Source of the DNA: Betaproteobacteria bacterium
Lineage (GTDB): Bacteria > Pseudomonadota > Gammaproteobacteria > Burkholderiales > Rhodocyclaceae
Reading direction: 5' to 3'
DNA length: 53,301 nt
Assembly: GCA_009777245.1 (NCBI GenBank)
Contig: WRMF01000013.1
Span: 1-53,301 of the forward strand
Each line of letters begins with the position of its first letter. Position 1 is the stretch's first letter. A model generated the notes under the pieces. The model ran no database searches and was not told where the DNA came from. It saw only the letters and a list, made by a program, of their open reading frames with translations. Positions 16,707 to 25,482 of this stretch are shown one piece after another. Position numbers and translations under genes: made by a program.

Positions 16707-17786
16707 ATGAAAAACCTGTTTATCGTCCTGTTGTGCCTTGTTGCAGCTTCCGTATGCGCGTCCGAAGAGGAGGGCAGGGCAGTCAAGGTGGGGCTGTTGA
16801 TCGGTGCCCCGTTTGTGATTGATCTTGGTTCCGGCGATTATTCCGGTCTGGCGTTCAATTTATGGGAAATGATCGCCGAGCATCGTAATGTGAAGAGCGA
16901 GTACTTTCCGTACCATTCGATAGGACAAATCCTTGAAGGCGCCAATAACGGGGAGATAGATATTATTGTGGGAAATCTTGCGGTCAGCCATGACCGCGCC
17001 GAAAACCTGAAGTTCAGCTTTCCCTGGTATGATGACGGTCTGCGGATTCTGGTGACAAACCACGGACACAGTATCTCGGTATGGAACATTTTGCGGGAGC
17101 GCGGACACATCAGAGCCTATATGTGGATTTTGCTTGTCGTAGTGGCTCTGGCCGTTGGGCAGGCTTTGCTGCGGCGGAAGAAGGACATTGACTTTCCCGC
17201 GTGCTGGCTGGAAGGCATGAGTCTCAGCCTTAATGAGGTGGTACGTTCTGCCAAGGCGGGAGTGCCGCAAAAAAATGTTCTGGGCTGGGTCGGATACCTA
17301 ATCCTGACCTTATGGATGATTTTCGGCTTCATCCTGCTGGCTTATGTCACCTCCACGCTCACCAGCGCCATGACCACCGCCAGTATACAGCGCGGCGGAG
17401 AGATCAATTCGCTGACAGACCTGGCGGGCAGAAAAACAGCCGTGCCTGCCAACAGCGTAGGCGAACGATACATGCGGGAAACCGGCGCAAGGCTACTGTC
17501 GTTTGAAACTCTGGAGGAGGCAGTGGATGCCCTGATGAAGAATGCCGTAGTCGCCGTGGTTTGGGATGCCGCCGAACTTGAATACTGGGTTCACAGCCAC
17601 CAGAAAATGGATGTCGAAGTTGTGGGCAACACATTCAGCCCGCAAAAATATGCCTTTGCCGCCAGCAAAAAGTATGAACGGGATGCTCGCCAGATGGACG
17701 CAGTGTCGGAAGAAGTAATCCGCCTGCTTGGCGACGGAACTGTGGAAGGCTTGAAGGATAAATACTTTGGCGTGGTGCGTTTTTAA
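16707..17786 (+). CDS. Prokaryotic ionotropic glutamate-receptor-like channel, no TVGYGD filter
   Basis: This is a ligand-gated ion channel candidate of the GluR0-like kind. The ATG at 16707 follows GGAGGA with an 8-base gap and gives 359 residues. The order is: signal peptide 1-19; ligand-binding lobe S1 about 25-125; TM1 137-155; pore region about 164-190; TM2 195-222; lobe S2 to the end. TM2 runs into YVTSTLTSAMTT at 213-224, comparable to the SYTANLAAF gate motif of animal receptors. R97 in HDRAENLKFSFPW matches the carboxylate-binding arginine. D287 in VVWDAAELEYW matches the amino-group acid. The pore loop FPACWLEGMSLSLNEVV has no TVGYGD, so K+ selectivity as in GluR0 is not expected. 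Ligand and ion are unknown. A solute-binding protein without channel function is the less likely alternative. Confidence 0.8.
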   Translation: MKNLFIVLLCLVAASVCASEEEGRAVKVGLLIGAPFVIDLGSGDYSGLAFNLWEMIAEHRNVKSEYFPYHSIGQILEGANNGEIDIIVGNLAVSHDRAENLKFSFPWYDDGLRILVTNHGHSISVWNILRERGHIRAYMWILLVVVALAVGQALLRRKKDIDFPACWLEGMSLSLNEVVRSAKAGVPQKNVLGWVGYLILTLWMIFGFILLAYVTSTLTSAMTTASIQRGGEINSLTDLAGRKTAVPANSVGERYMRETGARLLSFETLEEAVDALMKNAVVAVVWDAAELEYWVHSHQKMDVEVVGNTFSPQKYAFAASKKYERDARQMDAVSEEVIRLLGDGTVEGLKDKYFGVVRF

Positions 17787-17861
17787 ATCAAAACAAAGAT
17801 AACTTCCATTCCGGTCATGCAAGAGGGCAGATTGCCGGGAGCGGCTTACCACCCGGTCAAC

Positions 17862-18296
17862 TCAACGCTTCAGCGCCAGCAAAAGCGCTCCTGCGCCGAT
17901 CATAAGAATTCCAGTCCATTCGCGGACGGAAGGACGCTCATCCAGAAAGAAAAACGCGAATACCGCAACCAGGAGGATGCTCAATTTGTCAATCGGCGCA
18001 ACTTTGGAGACTTCGCCCAGCTTGAGAGCGCGAAAGTAGCAGACCCAGGAAGCGCCGGCAGCCAGCCCCGACAACACCAGAAAACCCCAGGCGCGCGCAG
18101 GCAATTCAAGGGGATTACGCCACTTGCCCGCGAAATAAACAAAACCAGCCAGCGCCACAAGAATCACGACCGTGCGAATCAACGTCGCCAGATCGGAATC
18201 AATATTATCAACCCCAACCTTGGCGAAAATGGCAGTCAACGCCGCAAATACGGCTGACAACAAAGCCCAGAAAATCCAGTTTGACGCTAACGACAC
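17862..18296 (-). CDS. Half-size EamA-family membrane transporter
   Basis: This is a small drug/metabolite-type transporter. The GTG at 18296 follows GGAGG with a 5-base gap and gives 144 residues. A TTG four codons upstream overlaps that ribosome site and is less likely. Five hydrophobic helices are visible: SNWIFWALLSAVFAALTAIF, TLIRTVVILVALAGFVYFAG, WGFLVLSGLAAGASWVCYF, ILLVAVFAFFFL and GILMIGAGALLLAL. That makes it one EamA repeat rather than the usual two, so it probably works as a dimer. The C-terminal end is LKR. The substrate is unknown. It faces the channel gene tail to tail. Confidence 0.85.
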   Translation of the reverse strand: MSLASNWIFWALLSAVFAALTAIFAKVGVDNIDSDLATLIRTVVILVALAGFVYFAGKWRNPLELPARAWGFLVLSGLAAGASWVCYFRALKLGEVSKVAPIDKLSILLVAVFAFFFLDERPSVREWTGILMIGAGALLLALKR

Positions 18297-18541
18297 GACT
18301 GCCTCCAAAAAACGCGATTATGACGATTCACCTTGCGCATTGTATACCTCAAGCAGTCTCTATCCCTTGGCAACGACGAAATTATTTCCCGCGCCGGACG
18401 CAACCCGCCCCCATGAACCAACGCCATGCTTGCAGCGCGCGGCATGTATACTGACACCTTGAATCTGTCACCTCACATTTCCGAATAAACGATGCGCTTC
18501 TCCCGTCAATTGAGCCGCTTCTCCTGCCCCGCCGGATAACC

Positions 18542-19858
18542 ATGTATTCGTACCCTGACCTTCCCGATTCTCTCCCCGCCTGGCTTGATTATCTGGAGCA
18601 TTTGCATCCGCGCGGCGCGGCAGGCATTGAGCTGGGTCTGGATCGGGCGCGACAGGTCAGTGAAGCCTTGCGCCAGCGCCCTTTCTGCCCAATTCTGACC
18701 GTGGCGGGCACGAACGGCAAGGGTTCCACCGTCGCTTATCTGGCTTCCATCCTGAATGCGGCAGGCTATCGTGTCGGCAGCTACACCTCGCCGCATCTCT
18801 TCCGTTTCAACGAGCGTATCCGCGTAAATCTTCAGGATGTTGAAGACGACGCCTTGTGCGCGGCATTCGCCGAGGTGGAAATGGCGCGGCGGGCTGCCGG
18901 AGAAGTTTTTCTGACCTATTTTGAATTCACAACGCTGGCGGCCTGGCAAATTTTTGCAGCCGCCCGTTCTGAGGCGCTGGTTTTGGAAGTCGGGATGGGC
19001 GGACGGCTGGATACAGTCAATCTCTACGACCCTGACGTATCCCTGGTCACTACCATTGGCCTCGATCACCAGGATTGGCTGGGCAACGACCGGGAAACCA
19101 TCGCGTTTGAGAAGGCAGGGATTTTCCGCCCGCGCCGTCCTGCCCTTTACGGCGATTTCGACCCGCCACATAGCATAATCGCGCGCGCTGCCGACCTTGA
19201 CGCGCCGTTATTTGTACAGGGACGCGACTTCGGCTACCGAAAGGACAGTGAATCGCGGATGCAGTGGACGTTCTGGCGCAACCGCCCGGAAGGCATCGAG
19301 CGGCGTAACTTCGCCTATCCGGGTATGCGAGGCGATATGCAGCTCAAAAACGCGACGCTGGCAGTCGCCGCGCTGGAAACTTTGCAGGCCAAACTGCCCG
19401 TGACCATGCAGGCTATCCGCGAAGGCTTGATCCGCGCGGAAATTCCGGGGCGTTTTCAGGTCTTGCCGGGAAAGCCCGCAATCGTACTGGACGTGGGGCA
19501 TAACCCCCAAGCCATGCGGACTCTGGCGGACAACCTTGCTGACATGGGCTTTTACGCAAAAACCTATGCCGTGTTCGGCATGTTGGCGGACAAGGATATA
19601 ACCGGCAGCATTGAGGTTCTGTCTAATCGGATAACGCACTGGTTTCTTGCTACCCTTGATGACTCGCGCGGCCTTGCAGCGGAGGCGCTCGCCGCGCGAA
19701 TGCGAGCTTCCTTCCCCGACATTTCCTGTAGTTGTCATGCAAACCCGGAAGAAGCGTTTTTGAAAGCGGCGGATATTGCCGAAGAAAATGATAGAATAGC
19801 GATATTTGGTTCGTTCCACATGATCGCCGCCTTATCATCGGCGAGAAGGAAAGCCTGA
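18542..19858 (+). CDS. folC: Bifunctional dihydrofolate/folylpolyglutamate synthase
   Basis: FolC adds glutamate to dihydropteroate and extends the polyglutamate tail of folates. The 438-residue protein has the P-loop ILTVAGTNGKGSTVAYL at 51-67, followed by the omega-loop segment SYTSPHLFRFNERIRVN. The central VLEVGMGGRLDTVNLYDPDV and the C-terminal Mur-ligase-like segment (VLDVGHNPQAMRTLADNL) are intact. The start has weak ribosome-site support, but the N-terminal length is normal. In many betaproteobacteria accD precedes it; accD is absent here. The SPOR gene follows after 2 bases. Confidence 0.96.
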   Translation: MYSYPDLPDSLPAWLDYLEHLHPRGAAGIELGLDRARQVSEALRQRPFCPILTVAGTNGKGSTVAYLASILNAAGYRVGSYTSPHLFRFNERIRVNLQDVEDDALCAAFAEVEMARRAAGEVFLTYFEFTTLAAWQIFAAARSEALVLEVGMGGRLDTVNLYDPDVSLVTTIGLDHQDWLGNDRETIAFEKAGIFRPRRPALYGDFDPPHSIIARAADLDAPLFVQGRDFGYRKDSESRMQWTFWRNRPEGIERRNFAYPGMRGDMQLKNATLAVAALETLQAKLPVTMQAIREGLIRAEIPGRFQVLPGKPAIVLDVGHNPQAMRTLADNLADMGFYAKTYAVFGMLADKDITGSIEVLSNRITHWFLATLDDSRGLAAEALAARMRASFPDISCSCHANPEEAFLKAADIAEENDRIAIFGSFHMIAALSSARRKA

Positions 19859-19860
19859 AT

Positions 19861-20628
19861 ATGCCAAACGACGACCAGTTGCAAAAAAAAGCTCGCCGCC
19901 GCCTGATCGGGGCGGTCGTTTTTGTCCTGTTTACCACGCTTTTACTCCTTTTTGCGATGGATGCCGAGCCGCCCGCCGCGCCGCCGCCCACTCTGGTTAT
20001 CCCCCTGGAAGACGGCGCGACAGAAGTCTTTACCCTTGATGGCAGCCTTGCCCTACCCCAAACTTCTCCGCCGCCTGAACCAGCGACCGATAAACCTGCC
20101 GCCATCGTTCGCGCCGAACCTCCCCGCCCGATCGCCGCGCCCACACCTGCCGCAGCGAAACCTGCGCCCAGTCCTGCTCCTGCCGTAGTGAAACCTGTGC
20201 CTACGCCCGCCGCAGCGAAACCTGCGCCCAGTTCGGCCTCTACCGCAGTCTCGCCGACTCCGGGTTCGGCATCAAGCCCCGCCCCGACTCCGGCTCCTGT
20301 TGCAAACCCGGCGATACAGGACGCCAATCGCGCTGCCGCCATTCTTGCCGGACGCTCGCCGGAAACAGCATCTCCGCCTGCCGCCGCTACCTCTTATGTC
20401 GTACAGGTTATCGCCTCTGGCAATATGGATACTGTCCAGAATACCGTGGAAAGACTTCGCGCCTTGAGGCTTCCTGTCTACACGGAAGCCGCAGGCGGCA
20501 ACATGACGCGGGTGCGCGTCGGCCCTTATAACACGCAAAGCGAGGCGGAAGCTGCGGAAAGAAGAATCAATCAGGACGGCAAAATCACCGGCACAAAAAT
20601 TTTCCCGCAGTCGCCTTCTCCCCGCTAA
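19861..20628 (+). CDS. SPOR-domain membrane protein (DedD-like)
   Basis: This is an inner-membrane anchored protein whose C-terminal SPOR domain binds denuded peptidoglycan, usually at the division septum. The 255 residues comprise a short basic cytoplasmic tail (KKARRR), one transmembrane helix at about 16-34 (GAVVFVLFTTLLLLFAM), a long Pro/Ala linker to about 170, and a SPOR domain from TSYVVQVIASGNMDTVQNTV to the end (RVRVGPYNTQSEAEAAERRI). The linker contains a 60-nt direct repeat (units near 20150 and 20210) encoding AAAKPAPS. It is co-transcribed between folC and cvpA, the normal order in this group. Confidence 0.93.
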   Translation: MPNDDQLQKKARRRLIGAVVFVLFTTLLLLFAMDAEPPAAPPPTLVIPLEDGATEVFTLDGSLALPQTSPPPEPATDKPAAIVRAEPPRPIAAPTPAAAKPAPSPAPAVVKPVPTPAAAKPAPSSASTAVSPTPGSASSPAPTPAPVANPAIQDANRAAAILAGRSPETASPPAAATSYVVQVIASGNMDTVQNTVERLRALRLPVYTEAAGGNMTRVRVGPYNTQSEAEAAERRINQDGKITGTKIFPQSPSPR

Positions 20629-20640
20629 CCATGCGAAACC

Positions 20641-21138
20641 ATGACTGTTTTCGATTACGGCGTTCTATGTATCTGCATACTCTCCATGTTGCTTGGCTGC
20701 TGGCGCGGCGTAGTCGGGGAAATAATAGCCCTGGTCGCCTGGGTAATAGCCTTTCTAGCGGCGCGCGCGTTCGGTCAGGAAGCCGGAGAATTGCTGTATT
20801 TCGCGCATATATCCGAAGCGCCCCTGCGTACTGTCGCAGGCTGGGCGACAGTCTTTGCAGCCGTCATTATCCTGCTTGTGCTGGCAAGGCATATGATGCG
20901 CGCCCTGATTCAAGCCTTGGGGTTGACTCCGCTCGACCGCTTCGCGGGAATTTTTTTCGGTCTGGCGCGGGGATTGCTGATCGTGCTCGTATTGGTCGCC
21001 GCTGGCGGTTTGACCACTCTTCCCCAGGAAGACTGGTGGCGCAATGCCAGATTGTCTCCGCCGCTGGAAATTATCGTGCTCACCAGCATCCCTTCCTGGC
21101 TGCCGGAAGAGATTGCCAAAGAGATCCAATTCAGATAG
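20641..21138 (+). CDS. cvpA: CvpA family membrane protein
   Basis: CvpA is an inner-membrane protein named for colicin V production and linked to envelope homeostasis. The 165-residue protein starts MTVFDYGVLCICILSMLLG and has about four hydrophobic helices. The family pattern is seen in SMLLGCWRGVVGEIIALVAW and LTPLDRFAGIFFGLARGLL. It ends 19 bases before purF, its usual neighbour. Confidence 0.95.
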   Translation: MTVFDYGVLCICILSMLLGCWRGVVGEIIALVAWVIAFLAARAFGQEAGELLYFAHISEAPLRTVAGWATVFAAVIILLVLARHMMRALIQALGLTPLDRFAGIFFGLARGLLIVLVLVAAGGLTTLPQEDWWRNARLSPPLEIIVLTSIPSWLPEEIAKEIQFR

Positions 21139-21157
21139 CTACTCAACAGGTGTAATC

Positions 21158-22666
21158 ATGTGCGGTATTCTTGGCATAGTCGCCACAACTTCGGTAAATC
21201 AGCTTCTTTATGACGGTCTGATGGTTCTTCAGCATCGCGGACAGGACTCGGCGGGCATTGCCACTGCCGAAAACAACACCTTTCACCTGCACAAGGAGCC
21301 TGGGCTTGTGCGCGACGTATTCCGCACCCGCAACATGCGGGCGTTGCCGGGTAACTGGGGCATCGGGCATTGCCGGTATCCTGTTGTCGGCTCAGCCTGG
21401 AATTTCGCGGAAGCGCAGCCTTTCTACGTCAATTCTCCCTTCGGCATCATGCTGGCGCACAACGGCAACCTGACCAATGCGGAACCGCTGAAACGCGCCA
21501 CTTTCGATCAGGATTTGCGGCACATCAACACCAATTCCGATTCGGAAGTATTGCTGAATGTCCTCGCGCACGAATTGCAGGCGGCAGCCCGCGGCGTCAG
21601 GCTTGACCCATCCGCCATTTTTTCCGCCGTATCCGGCGTGCATCGTCGGGTAAAAGGCGCTTATGCCGTAGTCGCCATGATCTCAGGCTATGGCCTTCTG
21701 GCTTTCCGCGACCCGAACGGCATTCGGCCTCTGGTCATCGGAACGCATGAAACCAAAGAGGGCGTTGAATTTATTGTCGCTTCGGAATCCGTGGCTCTGG
21801 ATGCGCTCGGTTTTAACCTCATGCGCGATGTCGCGCCCGGCGAGGCTGTTTTCATTGACCTCAATCATAAGTTTTTTGCCCGACAGTGCGTGAACAATCC
21901 CTGCCTTTCGCCCTGTATTTTTGAATACGTCTATCTGGCTCGCCCCGATTCCATCATAGACGGTATTTCCGTCTATGAGACCAGGCTTTCTATGGGCGAA
22001 TTTCTCGCCGACAAAGTACGTTCGCAAATTCCAACCAGCGAGATTGACGTGGTCATTCCCATTCCGGATTCAAGCCGCCCCGCTGCGATGCAACTGGCGC
22101 ATCGGCTGAACATTCCCTATCGGGAAGGCTTCGTGAAAAATCGTTATGTGGGACGCACCTTCATCATGCCCGGTCAAGCCATTCGGGAAAGATCCGTGCT
22201 CCAGAAATTGAATACCGTCGGCCAGGAGTTTCGGGGCAAGCGGGTTTTGCTGGTGGATGATTCCATCGTGCGCGGCACGACCAGCAAGGAGATTGTGGAA
22301 ATGGCTCGCTCCGCTGGCGCTCTGAAAGTATATTTTGCTTCTGCCGCGCCTCCGGTGCGCTATCCCAACGTCTATGGCATAGACATGCCGACCCGCGCCG
22401 AACTGATTGCTTCGGGGCGAAGCGATGATGAAATCGCCCGCACAATCGGCGCGGACATGCTGGTTTATCAAGACCTTGAAGCGTTGCAAAACGCTATTTT
22501 AAGATTGAATCCGCAGATTTCCACGCTTGACGCTTCCTGCTTCAACGGTCATTACGTCACCGGCGACATTACGCCGGAATACCTTGAAGCCATTGAGAGA
22601 GCGCGCGGTAAATTGGGCATGCATAGCGAGGAAGACAACTCGCAACAAATGGCGCTGGGGCTTTAG
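21158..22666 (+). CDS. purF: Amidophosphoribosyltransferase
   Basis: PurF makes phosphoribosylamine from PRPP and glutamine, the first committed step of purine synthesis. The start at 21158 is fixed by biology: the nucleophilic Cys must be residue 2 (MCGILGIVA) and be exposed by Met removal. An in-frame extension back to 21044 would lie within cvpA and destroy this. The 502-residue protein shows LMVLQHRGQDSAGIAT in the glutaminase half and the PRPP motif VLLVDDSIVRGTTSKEIV in the transferase half. It lacks the N-terminal propeptide of Bacillus-type enzymes. Confidence 0.97.
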   Translation: MCGILGIVATTSVNQLLYDGLMVLQHRGQDSAGIATAENNTFHLHKEPGLVRDVFRTRNMRALPGNWGIGHCRYPVVGSAWNFAEAQPFYVNSPFGIMLAHNGNLTNAEPLKRATFDQDLRHINTNSDSEVLLNVLAHELQAAARGVRLDPSAIFSAVSGVHRRVKGAYAVVAMISGYGLLAFRDPNGIRPLVIGTHETKEGVEFIVASESVALDALGFNLMRDVAPGEAVFIDLNHKFFARQCVNNPCLSPCIFEYVYLARPDSIIDGISVYETRLSMGEFLADKVRSQIPTSEIDVVIPIPDSSRPAAMQLAHRLNIPYREGFVKNRYVGRTFIMPGQAIRERSVLQKLNTVGQEFRGKRVLLVDDSIVRGTTSKEIVEMARSAGALKVYFASAAPPVRYPNVYGIDMPTRAELIASGRSDDEIARTIGADMLVYQDLEALQNAILRLNPQISTLDASCFNGHYVTGDITPEYLEAIERARGKLGMHSEEDNSQQMALGL

Positions 22667-22833
22667 CAGGTTGCTCAAAAACCCAGCGTTCTGTATCGCT
22701 GAATTCCTAAAGGCAAACGTCAACCCGCAAATATAGAGGTTCCTGCAAATAACAAGACGGTCGGGGAGTGCGCTTTGCTCCCCTTTTCTCTTGTGGCGTA
22801 AGCAGTATCAAGTCTACATTGCAGCAATGTGTT

Positions 22834-22965
22834 TATAGTCATTCCCGTAAATAATTGTGCTTTTTCGCATAATGTGCGGGAGAGGGAGAACATTACTCCC
22901 ACGCTAAATTATGTGCGAAAGAATGACTATGCCTGATAGTCGTTTTATTTGCGAAAAGCAATATA
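22834..22965. repeat. 132-bp TATAG-ended MITE-like element
   Basis: The left end is TATAGTCATTCCCGTAAATAA. The right end, reverse-complemented, is TATATTGCTTTTCGCAAATAA. The right arm is almost identical to the right arm of the 321-bp elements. The interior holds a CGCATAATGTGCGGGAGAG segment and no dRS3-like copy. Confidence 0.65.
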
Positions 22966-23029
22966 ACTGATTGTTTTGATGAGTATTTTTCGATCAGTAG
23001 CAACATAAAAGCGCTACTGCCTGTGGCGC

Positions 23030-23053
23030 AGGGGTTGAAAATTTTTAACCCCT
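23030..23053. repeat. AT-centred 24-bp palindrome, second copy
   Basis: AGGGGTTGAAAATTTTTAACCCCT differs from the perfect palindrome at 1191-1214 by one base. It lies 99 bases beyond the stop of the TauE/SafE-like gene and could act as a terminator there. Confidence 0.7.
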
Positions 23054-23151
23054 ACTGCGGCGCGGTCGGTAGAGGACGGTCGTACTTGCAACATCGCCGT
23101 TTCAGGGCGTGATTTCTCCAAACAATTCCGTCTCATGCCTGCCGCAAATCG

Positions 23152-23829
23152 TCACATTTTCCAGACCGAGTAAAAACCATACAGGGCGTAGGCGAGAAGG
23201 AGGATGCCCGCCGTCTTGCGAAACAGCGGGTGATGCGTCCAGTTTTTCAGGCGGGTGAGCAGAAAAGCCGCGAGGAGCAGATTGGGGAGAGTTCCGAGGG
23301 CGAAGGCGAGCATGATGGAAGCCCCCTGCAAGGATGAGCCGGAAGCCAGGGCGGAAGCCAGAGCGACATAGACCAGACCGCATGGCAGCCAGCCCCAGAT
23401 GAGGCCGAGGAACAGCGCATGTCCGACATGCCGCGCGGGAATGAAACGCCGCCCCAGAGGTTGAATGCGTCGCCAGAGCGTTTGTCCGGGTCGTTCCAGC
23501 CAGAGCAGGGCGCGTCCTGCGCCCAGCATGTAAGCGCCCATCAGGAAAATAAGAAAGTTGGCGAATATGAACAGGGCAAGACGCAGCGGCAGTCCCTCCG
23601 CCAGCATCATGCTGCCGCTTCCCGCCGCGCCTGCCAACGCGCCTGCAAGGATATAGGACATGCCGCGTCCGCTGTTGTAGGCCAGATGCAGGGAGAGTCT
23701 GGGGGCGCTCCCGGCGGTCAACGCCCCTACAATGCCGCCGCACATGCCGACGCAATGCCAGCCGCCCAACAGCCCCGCGATAAAGAACGGCCAGACGGTA
23801 AAAATCAGGGAAAAATCGGAAATAGACAT
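23152..23829 (-). CDS. TauE/SafE (DsbD_2-like) family membrane protein
   Basis: This polytopic inner-membrane protein belongs to the small group annotated as sulfite exporter TauE/SafE or UreH/DsbD_2-like. The ATG at 23829 gives 225 residues; longer in-frame extensions run antisense through dcd and are not real. The diagnostic segment is GGWHCVGMCGGIVGAL near residue 22-37, with a His and two Cys that might bind a metal. A second conserved patch is LFLGLIWGWLPCGLVYVAL. About six hydrophobic helices follow. Relatives often accompany cbb3 oxidase or heavy-metal genes; none are adjacent here, so the substrate is not assigned. Confidence 0.85.
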   Translation of the reverse strand: MSISDFSLIFTVWPFFIAGLLGGWHCVGMCGGIVGALTAGSAPRLSLHLAYNSGRGMSYILAGALAGAAGSGSMMLAEGLPLRLALFIFANFLIFLMGAYMLGAGRALLWLERPGQTLWRRIQPLGRRFIPARHVGHALFLGLIWGWLPCGLVYVALASALASGSSLQGASIMLAFALGTLPNLLLAAFLLTRLKNWTHHPLFRKTAGILLLAYALYGFYSVWKM

Positions 23830-23907
23830 GGTGTTTGCCGAGAAGAAAAGGCAATTATCCAACGAGGGCGGTAAAATGTCGCTTTTTGTTTGCTGAGGAA
23901 AAGATGT

Positions 23908-24474
23908 ATGACGATCAAGTCCGATAAGTGGATACGCCGAATGGTTGAGCAATATGGCATGATTGAGCCTTTCGAGCCTCGTCTGGTACGCGAGGCGGAT
24001 GGGAAGAAGATCGTTTCTTACGGCGCGTCGAGCTATGGCTACGATATTCGCTGCGCCCCTGAATTCAAGGTTTTCACCAACATCAATTCCACGGTCGTCG
24101 ACCCCAAGGCATTCGATCCCAAGTCTTTTGTCGAGGTCGAAGCCGATGTTTGCATCATTCCGCCCAATTCCTTCGCTCTGGCGCGAACAGTCGAGTATTT
24201 TCGCATTCCGCGCAACGTGCTTACTGTGTGCGTTGGCAAGAGCACTTACGCGCGCTGCGGCATTATCGTGAACGTGACGCCTTTCGAGCCGGAATGGGAG
24301 GGCTTTGTCACCCTGGAGTTTTCCAACACCACGCCGCTGCCCGCCAAGATTTACGCGGGCGAGGGCTGCGCCCAAGTGCTGTTCTTCGAGTCCGACGAAG
24401 TATGCGAAATCTCATACCGGGATCGCGGCGGCAAATACCAAGGGCAAACCGGCGTTACCCTGCCGAAGATTTGA
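23908..24474 (+). CDS. dcd: dCTP deaminase
   Basis: Dcd converts dCTP to dUTP for thymidylate synthesis. The 188-residue product from ATG 23908 ([12 protein letters not shown]) has the normal length; an upstream in-frame TTG at 23890 would add six residues without support. Key features are [35 protein letters not shown] with the catalytic Glu just after ([16 protein letters not shown]), and a C-terminal [12 protein letters not shown] that closes over the nucleotide. It diverges from the TauE/SafE gene with a 78-bp shared upstream region. Confidence 0.97.
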   Translation: MTIKSDKWIRRMVEQYGMIEPFEPRLVREADGKKIVSYGASSYGYDIRCAPEFKVFTNINSTVVDPKAFDPKSFVEVEADVCIIPPNSFALARTVEYFRIPRNVLTVCVGKSTYARCGIIVNVTPFEPEWEGFVTLEFSNTTPLPAKIYAGEGCAQVLFFESDEVCEISYRDRGGKYQGQTGVTLPKI

Positions 24475-24544
24475 CCCGCGCAGGCGTCCGCTATGGCGTT
24501 GCGTGGGGTTCGCGTTTCGCGCGCGCCATGATAGTGGCAAGGAT

Positions 24545-24865
24545 TATAATGCTTTTCGCAAATAAAACGACTATCAGGCGCGGTTATTATTTCGCACAGG
24601 CTATAATCCACCAGTCATTCCCGCGAAGGCGGGAATCCAGTACGGCGCTTAAAGTTGCGATAGGTTTCCAGAACAGGAACAACATTCCCATACCGCAAGA
24701 GGAGCGGCATTCCCGCTTCTCGTCATACTGAACATCAGTCACAAATTTTGATGCGGCGCTGGATTCTCGCCTTCGCGGGAATGACGAGTAATTGGAAGCG
24801 GGAGCAAGGCTCTCACTCTCCTGAACGCTCAGGGGAAAGTATAATTATTAACGGAAAGCACTATA
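24545..24865. repeat. 321-bp dispersed element, copy B (inverted relative to copy A)
   Basis: This is the reverse complement of the element at 1240-1560, with the same length and nearly the same sequence over its whole extent. Its ends are TATAATGCTTTTCGCAAATAA and, reverse-complemented, TATAGTGCTTTCCGTTAATAA. It contains dRS3-like 20-mers at 24617-24636 and, with one substitution (ATTCTC), at 24763-24782. It fills the dcd-frr gap. Confidence 0.8.
24617..24636. repeat. dRS3-like 20-mer
   Basis: ATTCCCGCGAAGGCGGGAAT with CCAG after it, inside copy B of the 321-bp element. Confidence 0.85.
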
Positions 24866-24911
24866 GATAGTGAAGTCCGTTGCGATGAAGGAGTAGCGAC
24901 CCACATCGGCA

Positions 24912-25469
24912 TCAAACCGCCATCAACTCGCTTTCTTTCTGCGCGACCAGCTTGTCAATCTCCGCAATGTAACGATCAGTGAGTTTCTGGATGAACTCCT
25001 CGGCGCGTCGCTCCTCGTCCTCGGAAATTTCCTTTTTCTTGATGCCGTCCTTCAGGTGGTTATTGGCGTCGCGGCGCAAATTACGCACCGCGACCTTGGC
25101 GTTTTCGCCTTCATTCTTCACCACCTTGGCAAGGTCGCGGCGACGCTCCTCGGAAAGCGGCGGCATGGGCACGCGAATCAACTCGCCCTGGGCGGAAGGA
25201 TTCAACCCCAGGTCGGATTCACGAATAGCCTTTTCCACCTTGACCGCCATCGGCTTTTCCCACACCTGAACGCCAAGAGTGCGAGCGTCAATCAGGGTAA
25301 TGTTGGCAACCTGATTGAGCGGAACCATGCTGCCATAATACTCCGCCTGAACATGATCCAACACGCCCGTATGGGCGCGTCCGGTGCGAACCTTGGCAAG
25401 ATCGGCCTTTAGCGCCTCGACGGACTTTTGCATCTTGGCCTCGGCGGTTGTCTTGATTTCTGCAATCAC
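24912..25469 (-). CDS. frr: Ribosome recycling factor
   Basis: RRF splits post-termination ribosomes together with EF-G. The GTG at 25469, after GAGGA, gives exactly 185 residues, the standard length. Longer in-frame extensions run into pyrH and are rejected. Typical sequence includes [40 protein letters not shown] and [14 protein letters not shown]. It is the last gene of rpsB-tsf-pyrH-frr. In relatives uppS follows directly; here a repeat and dcd follow, and uppS is 11 kb away on the other strand. Confidence 0.97.
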   Translation of the reverse strand: MIAEIKTTAEAKMQKSVEALKADLAKVRTGRAHTGVLDHVQAEYYGSMVPLNQVANITLIDARTLGVQVWEKPMAVKVEKAIRESDLGLNPSAQGELIRVPMPPLSEERRRDLAKVVKNEGENAKVAVRNLRRDANNHLKDGIKKKEISEDEERRAEEFIQKLTDRYIAEIDKLVAQKESELMAV

Positions 25470-25482
25470 GTTGTCCTCGCTT

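Larger units (their letters stand above)
22667..23151. other. 485-bp gap with repeats, no gene
   Basis: The gap lies between convergent purF and the TauE/SafE gene. It contains a CGGGGAGTGCGCTTTGCTCC stretch at 22763 that is also found in the elements near 8530 and 38840, a small TATAG-ended element at 22834-22965 and the AT-centred palindrome at 23030-23053. No open frame is convincing. Confidence 0.7.
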
